From Schwartzia succinivorans DSM 10502 (GTDB lineage: Bacteria > Bacillota > Negativicutes > Selenomonadales > Selenomonadaceae), in the NCBI RefSeq assembly GCF_900129225.1, contig NZ_FQUG01000007.1:62001-126000 (forward strand): a DNA stretch of 64,000 nt, in the 5' to 3' direction. Of this stretch, positions 45,890 through 54,538 are shown piece after piece (position 1 is the first letter of the stretch; each line of letters opens with the position of its first letter). Made by a program: the position numbers and the translations under genes. The notes beneath the pieces are model-generated. The model was not told the origin of the DNA and made no database searches. It saw nothing but the letters and a program-made list of their open reading frames with translations.

Positions 45890-45938
45890 ATTTAACAATA
45901 CACTTTTTGCAGAAACGTCAAAAAGTGTATTGTTAAAT
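45890..45938. repeat. Long perfect inverted repeat
   Basis: Twenty-bp perfect arms (45890-45909 and 45919-45938) around a 9-nt loop. The stem is AT-rich (TTTAACAATACACTTTTTG type). It lies between the divergent export operon and the small plus-strand gene, next to a partial dispersed repeat. It could be a bidirectional terminator, an operator or a mobile-element relic. Confidence 0.8.
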
Positions 45939-45945
45939 CACATTT

Positions 45946-45998
45946 ATAACGCCTTTGTTCCAGTTTTGCCAAAGGCAAAACTTCCTCTGTCAGCGTTT
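45946..45998. repeat. Dispersed repeat, partial copy
   Basis: Fifty-three bases identical to 51796-51848, including the TTTTGCC/GGCAAAA hairpin and TTCCTCTGTCAGCGTTT. The GGCGG/CCGCC and CCCACTT/AAGTGGG hairpins of the full copies are missing, so this is a truncated copy. It ends about 30 nt before a small plus-strand ORF. Confidence 0.8.
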
Positions 45999-46028
45999 TG
46001 CCAACGGCACTAGGCATGGCAGGAGCCA

Positions 46029-46202
46029 ATGTCCAACACAATCTATTTCAAGAGACCTCCCGAAGCAATCATGAAAAAATACGACCTTGCGCCTGATTAT
46101 GATGACAGACTTGGAGGCGACCTTGCACATATCATCGTCATGCAGCACGTGACGAAGGAACGCATGCAGAACTTCCTGAATGACCTCGCTGCAGCTAAAT
46201 AA
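46029..46202 (+). CDS. Putative small protein (57 aa)
   Basis: Short ORF from ATG (46029) to TAA, with AGGAG 4 nt upstream and a strong bidirectional terminator just beyond. The product (MSNTIYFKRPPEAIMKKYDL...) is soluble and slightly charged. It has a DYDDRLGGDLAHI segment and a likely C-terminal helix (TKERMQNFLNDLAAA). No Cys and no membrane helix. No family recognised. Codon usage resembles the neighbouring genes. The position of its 5' flank against a truncated repeat leaves room for it being a remnant of a longer gene. Confidence 0.5.
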   Translation: MSNTIYFKRPPEAIMKKYDLAPDYDDRLGGDLAHIIVMQHVTKERMQNFLNDLAAAK

Positions 46203-46236
46203 CACGCTTTGCTCATACAAAGGCAGACACCAATAA

Positions 46237-46273
46237 AAAACCACCTTCCGAAGATTTCCTGGAAGGTGGTTTT
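46237..46273 (-). terminator. Bidirectional terminator between the small ORF and the TRAP gene
   Basis: Stem AAAACCACCTTCC/GGAAGGTGGTTTT (46237-46249 and 46261-46273) with an 11-nt loop and A/T-rich tails on both sides. It can serve both convergent genes. Confidence 0.88.
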
Positions 46274-46284
46274 ATTTATGCATC

Positions 46285-48255
46285 TTACGCAGCGACGGCC
46301 TTTGCCGCTTTCTTCTTTTGCCAGAACAAAACTACAAGCAATACGGCAAGCCCTATTGCATCAGTTTCAAAACCGGGTTTAATCAGGAGCAGTGCTCCTG
46401 CCGCAGCCACTACGCGGAGCCAAGCTGCCATGCGTGTAAAGAGATATCCCTCTACGGATACGGCAATCAGGAATACGCCAACGCAGGCGCTGGCCGCAAC
46501 CCACGCTCCCTCTGCCAAGGTTGTATTTATCAGCATGAGCTGAGGCGCGTAAACGAACATGAACGGCACTATAAAGCCCGCTATCGCCAGTTTCACCGAT
46601 GCAACGCCTGTCTTCATGGGATTTCCGCCCGAGAGTCCTGCCGCGGCAAAGGATGCCAGCGCTACAGGCGGTGTCAGATTCGCAAACATCGCATAGTAGA
46701 AGGAGAACATGTGGGCCGCGCCTGCTGGTATCCCAAGCTTCGCCAATGCCGGAGCTGCAATCGTCGCAGTGATGATATATGCAGGAATCGAAGGCAGTCC
46801 CATGCCGAGAATCATACAGGTAATCATCGTGAAGAACAACGTGAACAGCAAGCTTGTAGAGCCTAACGCGATAATTGTGTTAGCCATGGTCAGGCCGAAT
46901 CCCGTTTTTGAGCAGACACCTATGATGATACCTACGCAGGCGCAGGCAACAGCAACAGAGACAGTCTGCTTTGCGCCGTTTGCAAGCGCGTCAAGAAAGC
47001 CTGAAAGGCTCATGCGTGTCTCTTTTCTGAACATCGATACCACGATGGTAACAAGGATTGTCATTACCGCCGAGAAAATTACCGTTGTTCCGGAGAAGAA
47101 CAGCATATAAAGCAGGAAGAGAACCGGCAGCAGCAAATGACTGCGGCACTTCATAACATCGCTTGTCTTCGGAAGCTGCTCCTTCGGAAGACCAATAAGA
47201 CCGTCCTTTGACGCTCTGAGATGCACCTGCAGGACAATACTCAAATAATATAGAAGTGCAGGAATCGCAGCCCATGTAATGATTGTCGAATACGGAACGC
47301 TTATCATTTCTGCCATGATGAATGCCGCCGCGCCCATAATAGGCGGTAAAAGCTGTCCGCCTACCGAGGCAGCCGCTTCAACGGCACCTGAGAACTCCTT
47401 TGAGTACCCTGTCTTTTTCATCAGCGGAATCGTAAATGCACCCGTCGTAACTACGTTTGCTACCGCTGAACCATTAATCGAACCCAAAAAGCCCGAGGCA
47501 ATAACAGATACTTTTGCAGGGCCGCCCTTTGTATGTCCCGCGAGGGCCAGTGCAATATCATTAAAGAACTGCCCCATGCCGCACTTCGACATTACCGTGC
47601 CGAAGAGGATAAACAGGAAGATATAGCTGGCTGCTACGCTTACGGACGTACCATAAATACCCTCTGTGTTCGCGAAGAAGTGATTAGAAAGAGATGCCCA
47701 GTCATATCCCCTGTGCATGAACATTCCCGGGAATTCACGCCCGAAGAGTCCATAGATGATAAACACCACAGAAAGAATAGTCAGCGCATTTCCCGTGACT
47801 CTGCGCGAGCATTCCAGAACCAGCACCACAAGAAGCGTTGCCATGGCAAGGTCCGTGTTATTCGGATTGCCTGCACGCTGCACCACGCCCATGTAATCAG
47901 ACCAGATATAAATCGGTGCAGCAAAGGAAAGCAGCGACAGAATCCAGTCGAGAACAGACGGTTTCGTCATGTCCGAGGATTTCCCGGCAGGATACATCAA
48001 AAAACCCAGTGCCATAATCATCGCCACATGCAGCGAACGGTGTACAAGCGTCACCGGAGGACCGAAGGCCGCCGTATAAAGATGATACCCTGAAACCAGG
48101 AGACATGCGATAAAGAATATTTTCTTCATCAGCGGATTTTTGAATGAACGCGTTGCCGACTCCTTGTCCAGCTTTCGTATAATTTCTTTTGATTTTTCTT
48201 CCAGCTTCTCAGCTTCCTCGCTTTGAAGCAGCTTATTTTCCGGTTCCTTTGCCAT
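46285..48255 (-). CDS. TRAP transporter permease, fused DctQ-DctM (TAXI type)
   Basis: Inner-membrane permease of about 656 aa with 16 or more hydrophobic segments, matching the fused 4TM/12TM permeases that work with TAXI-type binding proteins. Characteristic stretches include GSINGSAVANVVTTGAFTIPLMKK and GGQLLPPIMGAAAFIMAE. The ATG at 48255 is chosen because AAGGAGA lies 8 nt upstream. It overlaps the DUF1850 gene by 23 nt. Substrate is probably an organic acid or amino acid such as glutamate, taken up with sodium; this is family knowledge. Confidence 0.93.
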   Translation of the reverse strand: MAKEPENKLLQSEEAEKLEEKSKEIIRKLDKESATRSFKNPLMKKIFFIACLLVSGYHLYTAAFGPPVTLVHRSLHVAMIMALGFLMYPAGKSSDMTKPSVLDWILSLLSFAAPIYIWSDYMGVVQRAGNPNNTDLAMATLLVVLVLECSRRVTGNALTILSVVFIIYGLFGREFPGMFMHRGYDWASLSNHFFANTEGIYGTSVSVAASYIFLFILFGTVMSKCGMGQFFNDIALALAGHTKGGPAKVSVIASGFLGSINGSAVANVVTTGAFTIPLMKKTGYSKEFSGAVEAAASVGGQLLPPIMGAAAFIMAEMISVPYSTIITWAAIPALLYYLSIVLQVHLRASKDGLIGLPKEQLPKTSDVMKCRSHLLLPVLFLLYMLFFSGTTVIFSAVMTILVTIVVSMFRKETRMSLSGFLDALANGAKQTVSVAVACACVGIIIGVCSKTGFGLTMANTIIALGSTSLLFTLFFTMITCMILGMGLPSIPAYIITATIAAPALAKLGIPAGAAHMFSFYYAMFANLTPPVALASFAAAGLSGGNPMKTGVASVKLAIAGFIVPFMFVYAPQLMLINTTLAEGAWVAASACVGVFLIAVSVEGYLFTRMAAWLRVVAAAGALLLIKPGFETDAIGLAVLLVVLFWQKKKAAKAVAA

Positions 48256-48736
48256 CAAAGAATCTCCTTTTTGTAACCACGAGATTAACCCGCGTATGCT
48301 CGGGCAGCGTTTCGCCAGTCGCAATCACGACGTCGTTCAGCGCGATGTCCCGAGTGGCAAAGTGCGAATTAATCCATGTGAATTCGTGAAAAACCTGTCC
48401 GATATTGTTCATATAAATCATGCCGTCGTCATCAATCCATACCTCAGTGCCCTTATTTTCCGGGATACCTGCGCCAAAGGCAGGATAAGCAATCATATCG
48501 AGTATAAGATCGCCATTCGCATCAATATGGTAATACTCATGCCACGGAATTTTCTCCCAAGAATGAATCCAGCCAAAGAAAAGCTTATCGCCTTCTTTGG
48601 CCGGAACTTCAACATAGATTTCTTTCGTTTCGTAGTCGTAAATCCGAAGCACGGTCTGTGCCGAAAGCTCGTTCAGCACCCACAGCCCCGCGATGAGGAC
48701 GACGGCCGCGCAAAGCGCAGCAGCCGTTTTTTTCAT
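48233..48736 (-). CDS. DUF1850-domain protein
   Basis: Protein of 167 aa with an N-terminal signal or anchor helix (about 5-22). The DUF1850 pattern follows (FFGWIHSWEKIPWHEYYHID, then AYPAFGAGIPEN). Members of this family are regularly encoded between TAXI-TRAP binding proteins and permeases, as here, so it is probably an accessory part of the uptake system at the periplasmic side. Its biochemical role is not known. Confidence 0.85.
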   Translation of the reverse strand: MKKTAAALCAAVVLIAGLWVLNELSAQTVLRIYDYETKEIYVEVPAKEGDKLFFGWIHSWEKIPWHEYYHIDANGDLILDMIAYPAFGAGIPENKGTEVWIDDDGMIYMNNIGQVFHEFTWINSHFATRDIALNDVVIATGETLPEHTRVNLVVTKRRFFDGKGTGK

Positions 48737-48742
48737 GTCGGC

Positions 48743-49750
48743 TTATTTCAGGATGCCTTTATCCTTATAGAATTTCTCCGCACCCGGATGCAGCTTCACG
48801 CTGGTACCCTGAATTCCGCGAAGAGCGGTCTCCAGTTTGATTTCACGCTTAGCTGTTGCATGGGATGCGCCGATGGTCTCAAGGCCCTTATCGGAGTAAA
48901 TTCCCTCAAGGAGGTCATATACTACATCATCAGAGAGATTCTTCGATACGAGCATAATATTCATGACAGCCGCAGTTACCGTATCATTTGCTGTTCCATA
49001 GGTATCCTTAGGAATCTTCCACTCAACGTAGAACGGATATTTTGCAGTGAGCTTTTTCAAAGCCTCACCCTCTACCGGAACAAATACAATCTTCTTTGAA
49101 GTGCCCAGCTCTTTAATCGTTGCATTGCCAAGGCCGGATGTTACAAAAGCTACATCGCACTGACCGTTCTTCATCTGGTCAATAGCTTCACCGTAGGAAA
49201 GGTAGTCTACCTTCGCATCATCATAGCTCATACCGTTTGCCTCAAAAATCATGCGGGCATTCAGCTCAACACCGGAGTTCGGTGCACCGACTCCGACGCG
49301 TTTGCCTTTGATATCGGCAAATGTCTTGATTCCCGAGTCCTCAGTAGTAACAATCTGTACTACATTCGGCCACAGGCCCATCATAGCACGGAGATCAGTA
49401 GCCTTAGGTTTGCCCTCATACGCTCCAAAGCCTTCCACAGCCTGAATAACGGAGTCGGACATTGCGATGGCAAGCTCGCCCTTGCCTGTAAGAATTGCAT
49501 TGATGTTCTCACCTGTCGCGCCTGTTGCAGTCGCCGAAGTCTTATACCCCATCTCGCCGATAACCTTTGAGAAAGCACCGCCTATCGGGAAATAAATACC
49601 ACTGGTCGGACCTGTCAGCACCGTAACAAATTCCTTGCTGCGGTCAACCTTGCCGTCCTTCTTCGCAGTGTCAGAGCCGCCACCTCCGCAGGCCGCCGTC
49701 ATAAGGGCGATTGCCGCGATAAGAACCATACTCATCAATCTCTTTAACAT
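48743..49750 (-). CDS. TAXI-family TRAP transporter solute-binding lipoprotein
   Basis: Binding protein of 335 aa with a lipoprotein signal (lipobox MTAAC, Cys near 21) followed by a Gly/Ser/Asp linker. The TAXI pattern VLTGPTSGIYFPIGGAFSKVI and GKRVGVGAPNSGVELNARMIFE is clear. It should capture the substrate outside the cytoplasmic membrane and hand it to the fused permease. First gene of a three-gene uptake operon. Confidence 0.94.
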   Translation of the reverse strand: MLKRLMSMVLIAAIALMTAACGGGGSDTAKKDGKVDRSKEFVTVLTGPTSGIYFPIGGAFSKVIGEMGYKTSATATGATGENINAILTGKGELAIAMSDSVIQAVEGFGAYEGKPKATDLRAMMGLWPNVVQIVTTEDSGIKTFADIKGKRVGVGAPNSGVELNARMIFEANGMSYDDAKVDYLSYGEAIDQMKNGQCDVAFVTSGLGNATIKELGTSKKIVFVPVEGEALKKLTAKYPFYVEWKIPKDTYGTANDTVTAAVMNIMLVSKNLSDDVVYDLLEGIYSDKGLETIGASHATAKREIKLETALRGIQGTSVKLHPGAEKFYKDKGILK

Positions 49751-49903
49751 TCCATATCCTCTCCTTTATTTTGAAATGCATATACTTTCAGCTTATGGCT
49801 ATTATATCATTTAGATAATAGCACAGTAAATATATTTTTCTGACAATTTATTAGATTTCCATAATTATTTTTCGCAGATGAAAGTACGAATTTAAACAAA
49901 AAA

Positions 49904-49928
49904 GAGGACTGCAGAACGCAGTCCCCTC
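49904..49928 (-). terminator. Terminator of the second chemoreceptor gene
   Basis: Stem GGACTGC/GCAGTCC with a 5-nt loop, followed by a T-run (TTTTTTG) on the minus strand. Confidence 0.8.
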
Positions 49929-49952
49929 ATCAATATTACCTTTTTCCGAAAA

Positions 49953-51674
49953 TCAGAACTTAAATTTATGCAGCGAGTTCTGAAGTCCCTGAGCAAGCTC
50001 CGAAAGAGAGTTGCTTGCCGAAGCAATTTCGCTTGCGGAAGCCGACTGCTCCTCAGATGCCGCAGAAACATTTTCCATCTCGCCGGATACCTGCGAACCC
50101 TTCTCGAGGATACGTGAGGATTTTTCTTTGACGTTCGTTGTCTCCTGTGCAACTGCATGAACCTCTGCCGTGATAGCATCTGCCTGCTCGGAAACACCGA
50201 GAGCTGCAGTCTGAATACGGTCGAAGGCCTCCTTCAGCTTGCTTACGGATTCAGTACCGGCCTTAACAGCACTGCTGCCTTCCTGCATAGACTGAACAGC
50301 CTCGTTTGTATCCGCCTGAATACCACCGATAAGAGTCGTGATGCGCTGTGCAGCCTCCTGAGACTGCTCGGCGAGCTTTCTTACCTCTTCAGCGACTACC
50401 GAGAAGCCGCGGCCGTTTTCGCCTGCGCGGGCTGCTTCAATAGCGGCATTAAGTGCGAGAAGATTCGTCTGCTCAGCAATTTCGGAGATGTCGCTGACAA
50501 TCTGACCAATCTCCTGAGAGCTCTTGCCAAGCTTATCAACAGTTGCGGCAGAATTATTTACAATCTTTTCAACGCTCATAATCTGCTCAACAGCCTGCTG
50601 GATTGCCTTGCTTCCTTCTTCCGCTTCATTCTTGGATTCAGCAGCATGATGCGATACCGTCTCTGCCGTGCGGTTCAGACGATCAATGGACTCAGCAGTA
50701 TGATTGATAGATTCCATAGCGTCATTGACATAGGTCTGCTGCTCAGCGGTAGCACCTGCAGCATCAGTAACCGAGTTCGCAACCATACTGGATGCCTGCG
50801 CTGCCTGCTGAGAGCTTGCTGTAAGCTCTTCGGAAGCCGCAGCGAGATGCTCGGCGGACTCATTTGTCTGACGCATAAGAGTATTGAGTGACTTGCGGAC
50901 ATCTACAACCATGTCTGCCAGTTCTCCGAACTCATCCTCGCGGTCAATGGTACGATTGGTGACAACGAAATCACCGTCACGCATTTTAGCAAGAGCTGCC
51001 ATCGTAACATCAAGAGGATTCGTGATTTTCTTGGAAATAACGAGAACACAGAAAATAGCAACAGCAAGAATGACAATAAGCTCAATGACCATGAAGCGGA
51101 TAGTCTGCTCCATTTCTGCCTTATTTTCATCTGCAAGACGTTTTGCATTTGCTGTTTCCAAAGCCAGAAGCTCGTTTAAATTTTTACCTATGGATGCCGC
51201 GTGCGTAGCACCGTTCTTGGTGTAATACTCGAATGCTTCTGCCTGTTTTCCGTCTGCAGCAAGCTGACAGGTTTTCTCAAAAATCGGCTTCTGTTCTGCC
51301 CATTCTGCTGCAATTTTTTTCATAAGCGCCGTTCCGGCTTCGTTCTTGTACGGAAGCGCATCATAATCCTTAATACTCTTATCAACAATACCTGCGGCAC
51401 GATGGAAGTTATCGGTAAGCATTTTCACACGCTCATGATTGCCGACAGACGTCGTAGTCGTTACCGCCATTGCCTGGGAATAACGCATCTGTGTATTTGC
51501 CTCTCCGACAATCCCAAGAGCAACAACGGACGAACCGTAAATCTCATCAAGAGCCTCTTCAGCAGACCGGATTGCAGAATATCCGGAGAAGCCTACAAGA
51601 CCCATTCCAAAAATTGCGATCACGGCAAGTATTGCCAGTTTATACGCCACGCGTATATTGTCCAACCATTTCAT
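49953..51674 (-). CDS. Methyl-accepting chemotaxis protein (paralogue of 27830-29554)
   Basis: Chemoreceptor of about 573 aa with the same architecture as the first: helix (about 12-33), four-helix-bundle sensor, helix, HAMP and signalling coiled coil with [24 protein letters not shown]. The ATG at 51674 follows AAGGAAGGGG; the frame opens at 51713. The signalling half is almost identical to the paralogue at protein and largely at DNA level, while the sensor domains differ clearly. This suggests duplication with a changed ligand or gene conversion. Confidence 0.95.
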   Translation of the reverse strand: MKWLDNIRVAYKLAILAVIAIFGMGLVGFSGYSAIRSAEEALDEIYGSSVVALGIVGEANTQMRYSQAMAVTTTTSVGNHERVKMLTDNFHRAAGIVDKSIKDYDALPYKNEAGTALMKKIAAEWAEQKPIFEKTCQLAADGKQAEAFEYYTKNGATHAASIGKNLNELLALETANAKRLADENKAEMEQTIRFMVIELIVILAVAIFCVLVISKKITNPLDVTMAALAKMRDGDFVVTNRTIDREDEFGELADMVVDVRKSLNTLMRQTNESAEHLAAASEELTASSQQAAQASSMVANSVTDAAGATAEQQTYVNDAMESINHTAESIDRLNRTAETVSHHAAESKNEAEEGSKAIQQAVEQIMSVEKIVNNSAATVDKLGKSSQEIGQIVSDISEIAEQTNLLALNAAIEAARAGENGRGFSVVAEEVRKLAEQSQEAAQRITTLIGGIQADTNEAVQSMQEGSSAVKAGTESVSKLKEAFDRIQTAALGVSEQADAITAEVHAVAQETTNVKEKSSRILEKGSQVSGEMENVSAASEEQSASASEIASASNSLSELAQGLQNSLHKFKF

Positions 51675-51795
51675 AAAAAGTACCCCTTCCTTGTCATTAG
51701 CATTTAACTCCATTTTCTCCTATGTCTTGATAATATACTATACAGAATTACAAAATCCTTCTGAATTTTCTGTTTTTAATTAAATTTTAACCATC

Positions 51796-51932
51796 ATAAC
51801 GCCTTTGTTCCAGTTTTGCCAAAGGCAAAACTTCCTCTGTCAGCGTTTCAACGAGGCGGGAGATATGCTCACCGCCTGTTATTAGTCCCAGCCCCCACTT
51901 CCAGAAGTGGGAGACATCTTTTACCGAGTTAT
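51796..51932. repeat. Dispersed hairpin-rich repeat, copy 3 (longest)
   Basis: About 137 bp with three hairpins: TTTTGCC/GGCAAAA, AGGCGG/CCGCCT and CCCACTT/AAGTGGG, ending in CGAGTTAT. It shares 53 nt exactly with 45946-45998 and most of its remainder with 23677-23798. The helicase stop codon (51929-51931) lies inside its last bases, so the element abuts the gene end exactly. Confidence 0.75.
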
Positions 51933-54520
51933 AAACAATAAACAATGCAGTTTTTCGGTATTGACGCAATGAACGTACTCTCCATCTGTTCTTTATGATT
52001 TTTCACATACTGACACCACGACAGGAAAAGCTGTTTTCTTGCCCGTGTAACAGCCGTATAGAACAGCCGCTGCTCCTCCGCACGGTTTCCGTCCTTTACT
52101 GCGCGGTAGCTGGGAAATCCATTCTCATGAAGACCTGCAATAAAGACGTAATCAAACTCCATGCCCTTTGCCTGATGCACCGTAATAATCGGCACCTTCT
52201 CTTGTCTTTGTGTACCTGCATCGAGCGGGTTTGTTGAAAGCGCTGCCGTACGTATAAACCGTATGAGCGTATCATGTGTACTCTGCTCTCCCGTATCATA
52301 CTTACGCATTGCACGGTAGAGCTCACGAAGATGCTCCATCCTTCGCTCTTCTTTTCTATAGTAGGCAAGCAGATGATTTTTGATAATGCACTCCAGGAAT
52401 TCAATCGGACGCTTTCGCATAATTTCCCTATGCAGCTCCGCAATAGACCCCGCAATCTGCTCAAAGAAATGCCCGTATTTTGCGATACACTGACGGCGGA
52501 TATCCTGCGTCGGGCGAATATTTTCCCTGACTGCATATGAAAGAAGCTCCGCGGTAGCACATATATCGTCGAACGCGTCGTGTGTGGACGGATGGCTGAC
52601 CTTTATGTACGCGCCAAGAGATTCAAGCTTGTGATTTGTGAGCCTTGGATAAAAACGTCTGTATATGTCAAGAGTATCATACCAGCCTGCAAAATCAGGC
52701 CGTGAAAGCCCCAATCTTTCCGTTTCACTGAGCAGGATACTGAGGTCAAAGGACACATTATGCCCGACAATAAGACTTCCCCGTATGAATTCAAGGAACT
52801 CTGTTATGACCTCCCTCGGATCGCCGCCTTCCTTTGCCAGCTTTTCGTCGGATATGTGGTGCACTGTCTCCGACATCCCGACCGGCTTTGTATTCCGCAA
52901 AAGACGGTTAAACTTTCCGGTTATGCCTCCATCTGCGCCAAGGCGCACTCCGGCAATCTGTATTATCTCATCCTCCGTTGTATCTACGCCTGTGGACTCA
53001 ACATCAAATACCACTACATTCCCTGCATCGTACTCACGGATGAGCCGTGCGTAGCTGTCCCCATCCTGAAGAATGCTCTCATCGAGGAAATCTGTCAGGC
53101 GAAGCCCCGATTCACGCATTTTCTCAGACTCAATTTTATCTATCGTCTTTTGACCGATACCCGTCACAAACCGCTTCAGAATACGCTTCATACTCGCCGC
53201 ATCGTATTTATTCAACGTAAGCTTCACGAACGCCAGCGCATCCTTTACCTCCTGCCTGCGGAAAAGCTTCATCTCATCCGCCAGGAAAAAATCCACCCTG
53301 CGTTCCACAGGCGTTACACGCTGCAAATACTGACAGAGCTGTTTGTTGTATGCGTTGCTCCGTGTAAGAATACAGACCTTCGAAGGGTCGTCACAGGGAA
53401 GATTTTCTATGCAGTGATAAATCCACTCCGCTTCCTCATTCATTGACATACAGGCTTTAAGCATTATAGGCTTCCCCTTTTCAGGTGAAGCCGCCCTTAT
53501 TTTCCCTTCCCATTCAGCTGCCCTGCCGCCGAAAAAAGAATCAAGACACGCGTATGAAGCCTGCACCAATGTCCTTGTGGCACGATAATTTTCCTCGAGA
53601 ATTATGCGAACAGGACTGCATTCCCTTTCAAACCGTTCAAAAATCCGTGACGGTCTGGAACCCCGCCATTCATAAATAGTCTGATAGTAGTCTCCGCTGA
53701 GCAGGATATGATTATCGCCAAACAGCTTCGAAAGGATATCATACTCAAGCTCGTTGGTATCCTGCACCTCATCTATATTTATAAAGCGGAATTTTTCACG
53801 CCAGCGCATACAGACCTCCTCCTGCCTGAAAAGGTCATATGTGCCCAAAATCAAATCATTGAAATCCAGTCCGTGCTCATCATGCATAAGGCGATTATAG
53901 AGCAGCACATATTCTTCCCCGCGCGCTGCCATCTCTGAAGCCATCTCCGCACGAAATTCGAATTTGCTGTCCATGAAAAAGTTATATACGCCCTCATCTC
54001 CCAGCTCATCAAACAGCCTGCGGACAGTATCCCTGTAATCGTCTCTTGCATCCCCGGAAAAAATACCGTACTCCGTCCGCTTTACCTTTACCGTATTGAT
54101 AAAATTCTGCAGTGTCCCAACAGGCAGACGGTTCGGATTTATCTGCGCAATCAGTTCCGCGCAGTCCTCCTCATCAAAAATCATAAAATCCGTAAAGAAA
54201 TCCGTCTTTCTTTTTGCCTCCTGCCGAATCACATCAAAGCAGAAGCTGTGTATCGTACGCACCACTACCTTATGCCCCGGTGAGCCAACGTATTTTACGA
54301 TACGTTCCTTCATCTCCTGACATGCTTTGTTGGTGAAGGTAAGACAAAGTATTTCCTCAGGCTCTGCCAGCTTTTTATCAAGTATCTTCGCGATTCGCCG
54401 CGCCAGAGTCCCCGTTTTCCCTGTTCCTGCCGATGCCAAAAGCAAAACATTGCGGTCAAGGGTGTCTATTACCTGTCTCTGCTTTTCATTAACCTGTTCA
54501 AAAACGTCCTTATTTTCCAA
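51929..54520 (-). CDS. UvrD/Rep-like helicase with embedded DEDDh 3'-5' exonuclease
   Basis: Protein of 863 aa. Superfamily 1 helicase motifs frame it: Walker A ASAGTGKTGTLARR, DEVQD with NTNELEY context, TVHQAKGMEFDYVF and FYTAVTRARKQLF. Between them (about 510-670) lies a DnaQ/PolC-epsilon-like exonuclease with VVFDVESTG, GHNVSFDLSIL and HDAFDDICATAEL, matching the DEDDh catalytic residues. UvrD-type helicases with an internal exonuclease exist but are uncommon. It probably acts in DNA repair. The stop codon lies in the dispersed repeat, so the last residues may be altered. Confidence 0.9.
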   Translation of the reverse strand: MENKDVFEQVNEKQRQVIDTLDRNVLLLASAGTGKTGTLARRIAKILDKKLAEPEEILCLTFTNKACQEMKERIVKYVGSPGHKVVVRTIHSFCFDVIRQEAKRKTDFFTDFMIFDEEDCAELIAQINPNRLPVGTLQNFINTVKVKRTEYGIFSGDARDDYRDTVRRLFDELGDEGVYNFFMDSKFEFRAEMASEMAARGEEYVLLYNRLMHDEHGLDFNDLILGTYDLFRQEEVCMRWREKFRFINIDEVQDTNELEYDILSKLFGDNHILLSGDYYQTIYEWRGSRPSRIFERFERECSPVRIILEENYRATRTLVQASYACLDSFFGGRAAEWEGKIRAASPEKGKPIMLKACMSMNEEAEWIYHCIENLPCDDPSKVCILTRSNAYNKQLCQYLQRVTPVERRVDFFLADEMKLFRRQEVKDALAFVKLTLNKYDAASMKRILKRFVTGIGQKTIDKIESEKMRESGLRLTDFLDESILQDGDSYARLIREYDAGNVVVFDVESTGVDTTEDEIIQIAGVRLGADGGITGKFNRLLRNTKPVGMSETVHHISDEKLAKEGGDPREVITEFLEFIRGSLIVGHNVSFDLSILLSETERLGLSRPDFAGWYDTLDIYRRFYPRLTNHKLESLGAYIKVSHPSTHDAFDDICATAELLSYAVRENIRPTQDIRRQCIAKYGHFFEQIAGSIAELHREIMRKRPIEFLECIIKNHLLAYYRKEERRMEHLRELYRAMRKYDTGEQSTHDTLIRFIRTAALSTNPLDAGTQRQEKVPIITVHQAKGMEFDYVFIAGLHENGFPSYRAVKDGNRAEEQRLFYTAVTRARKQLFLSWCQYVKNHKEQMESTFIASIPKNCIVYCL

Positions 54521-54538
54521 TCTGCTTTCCCTGCTCCC

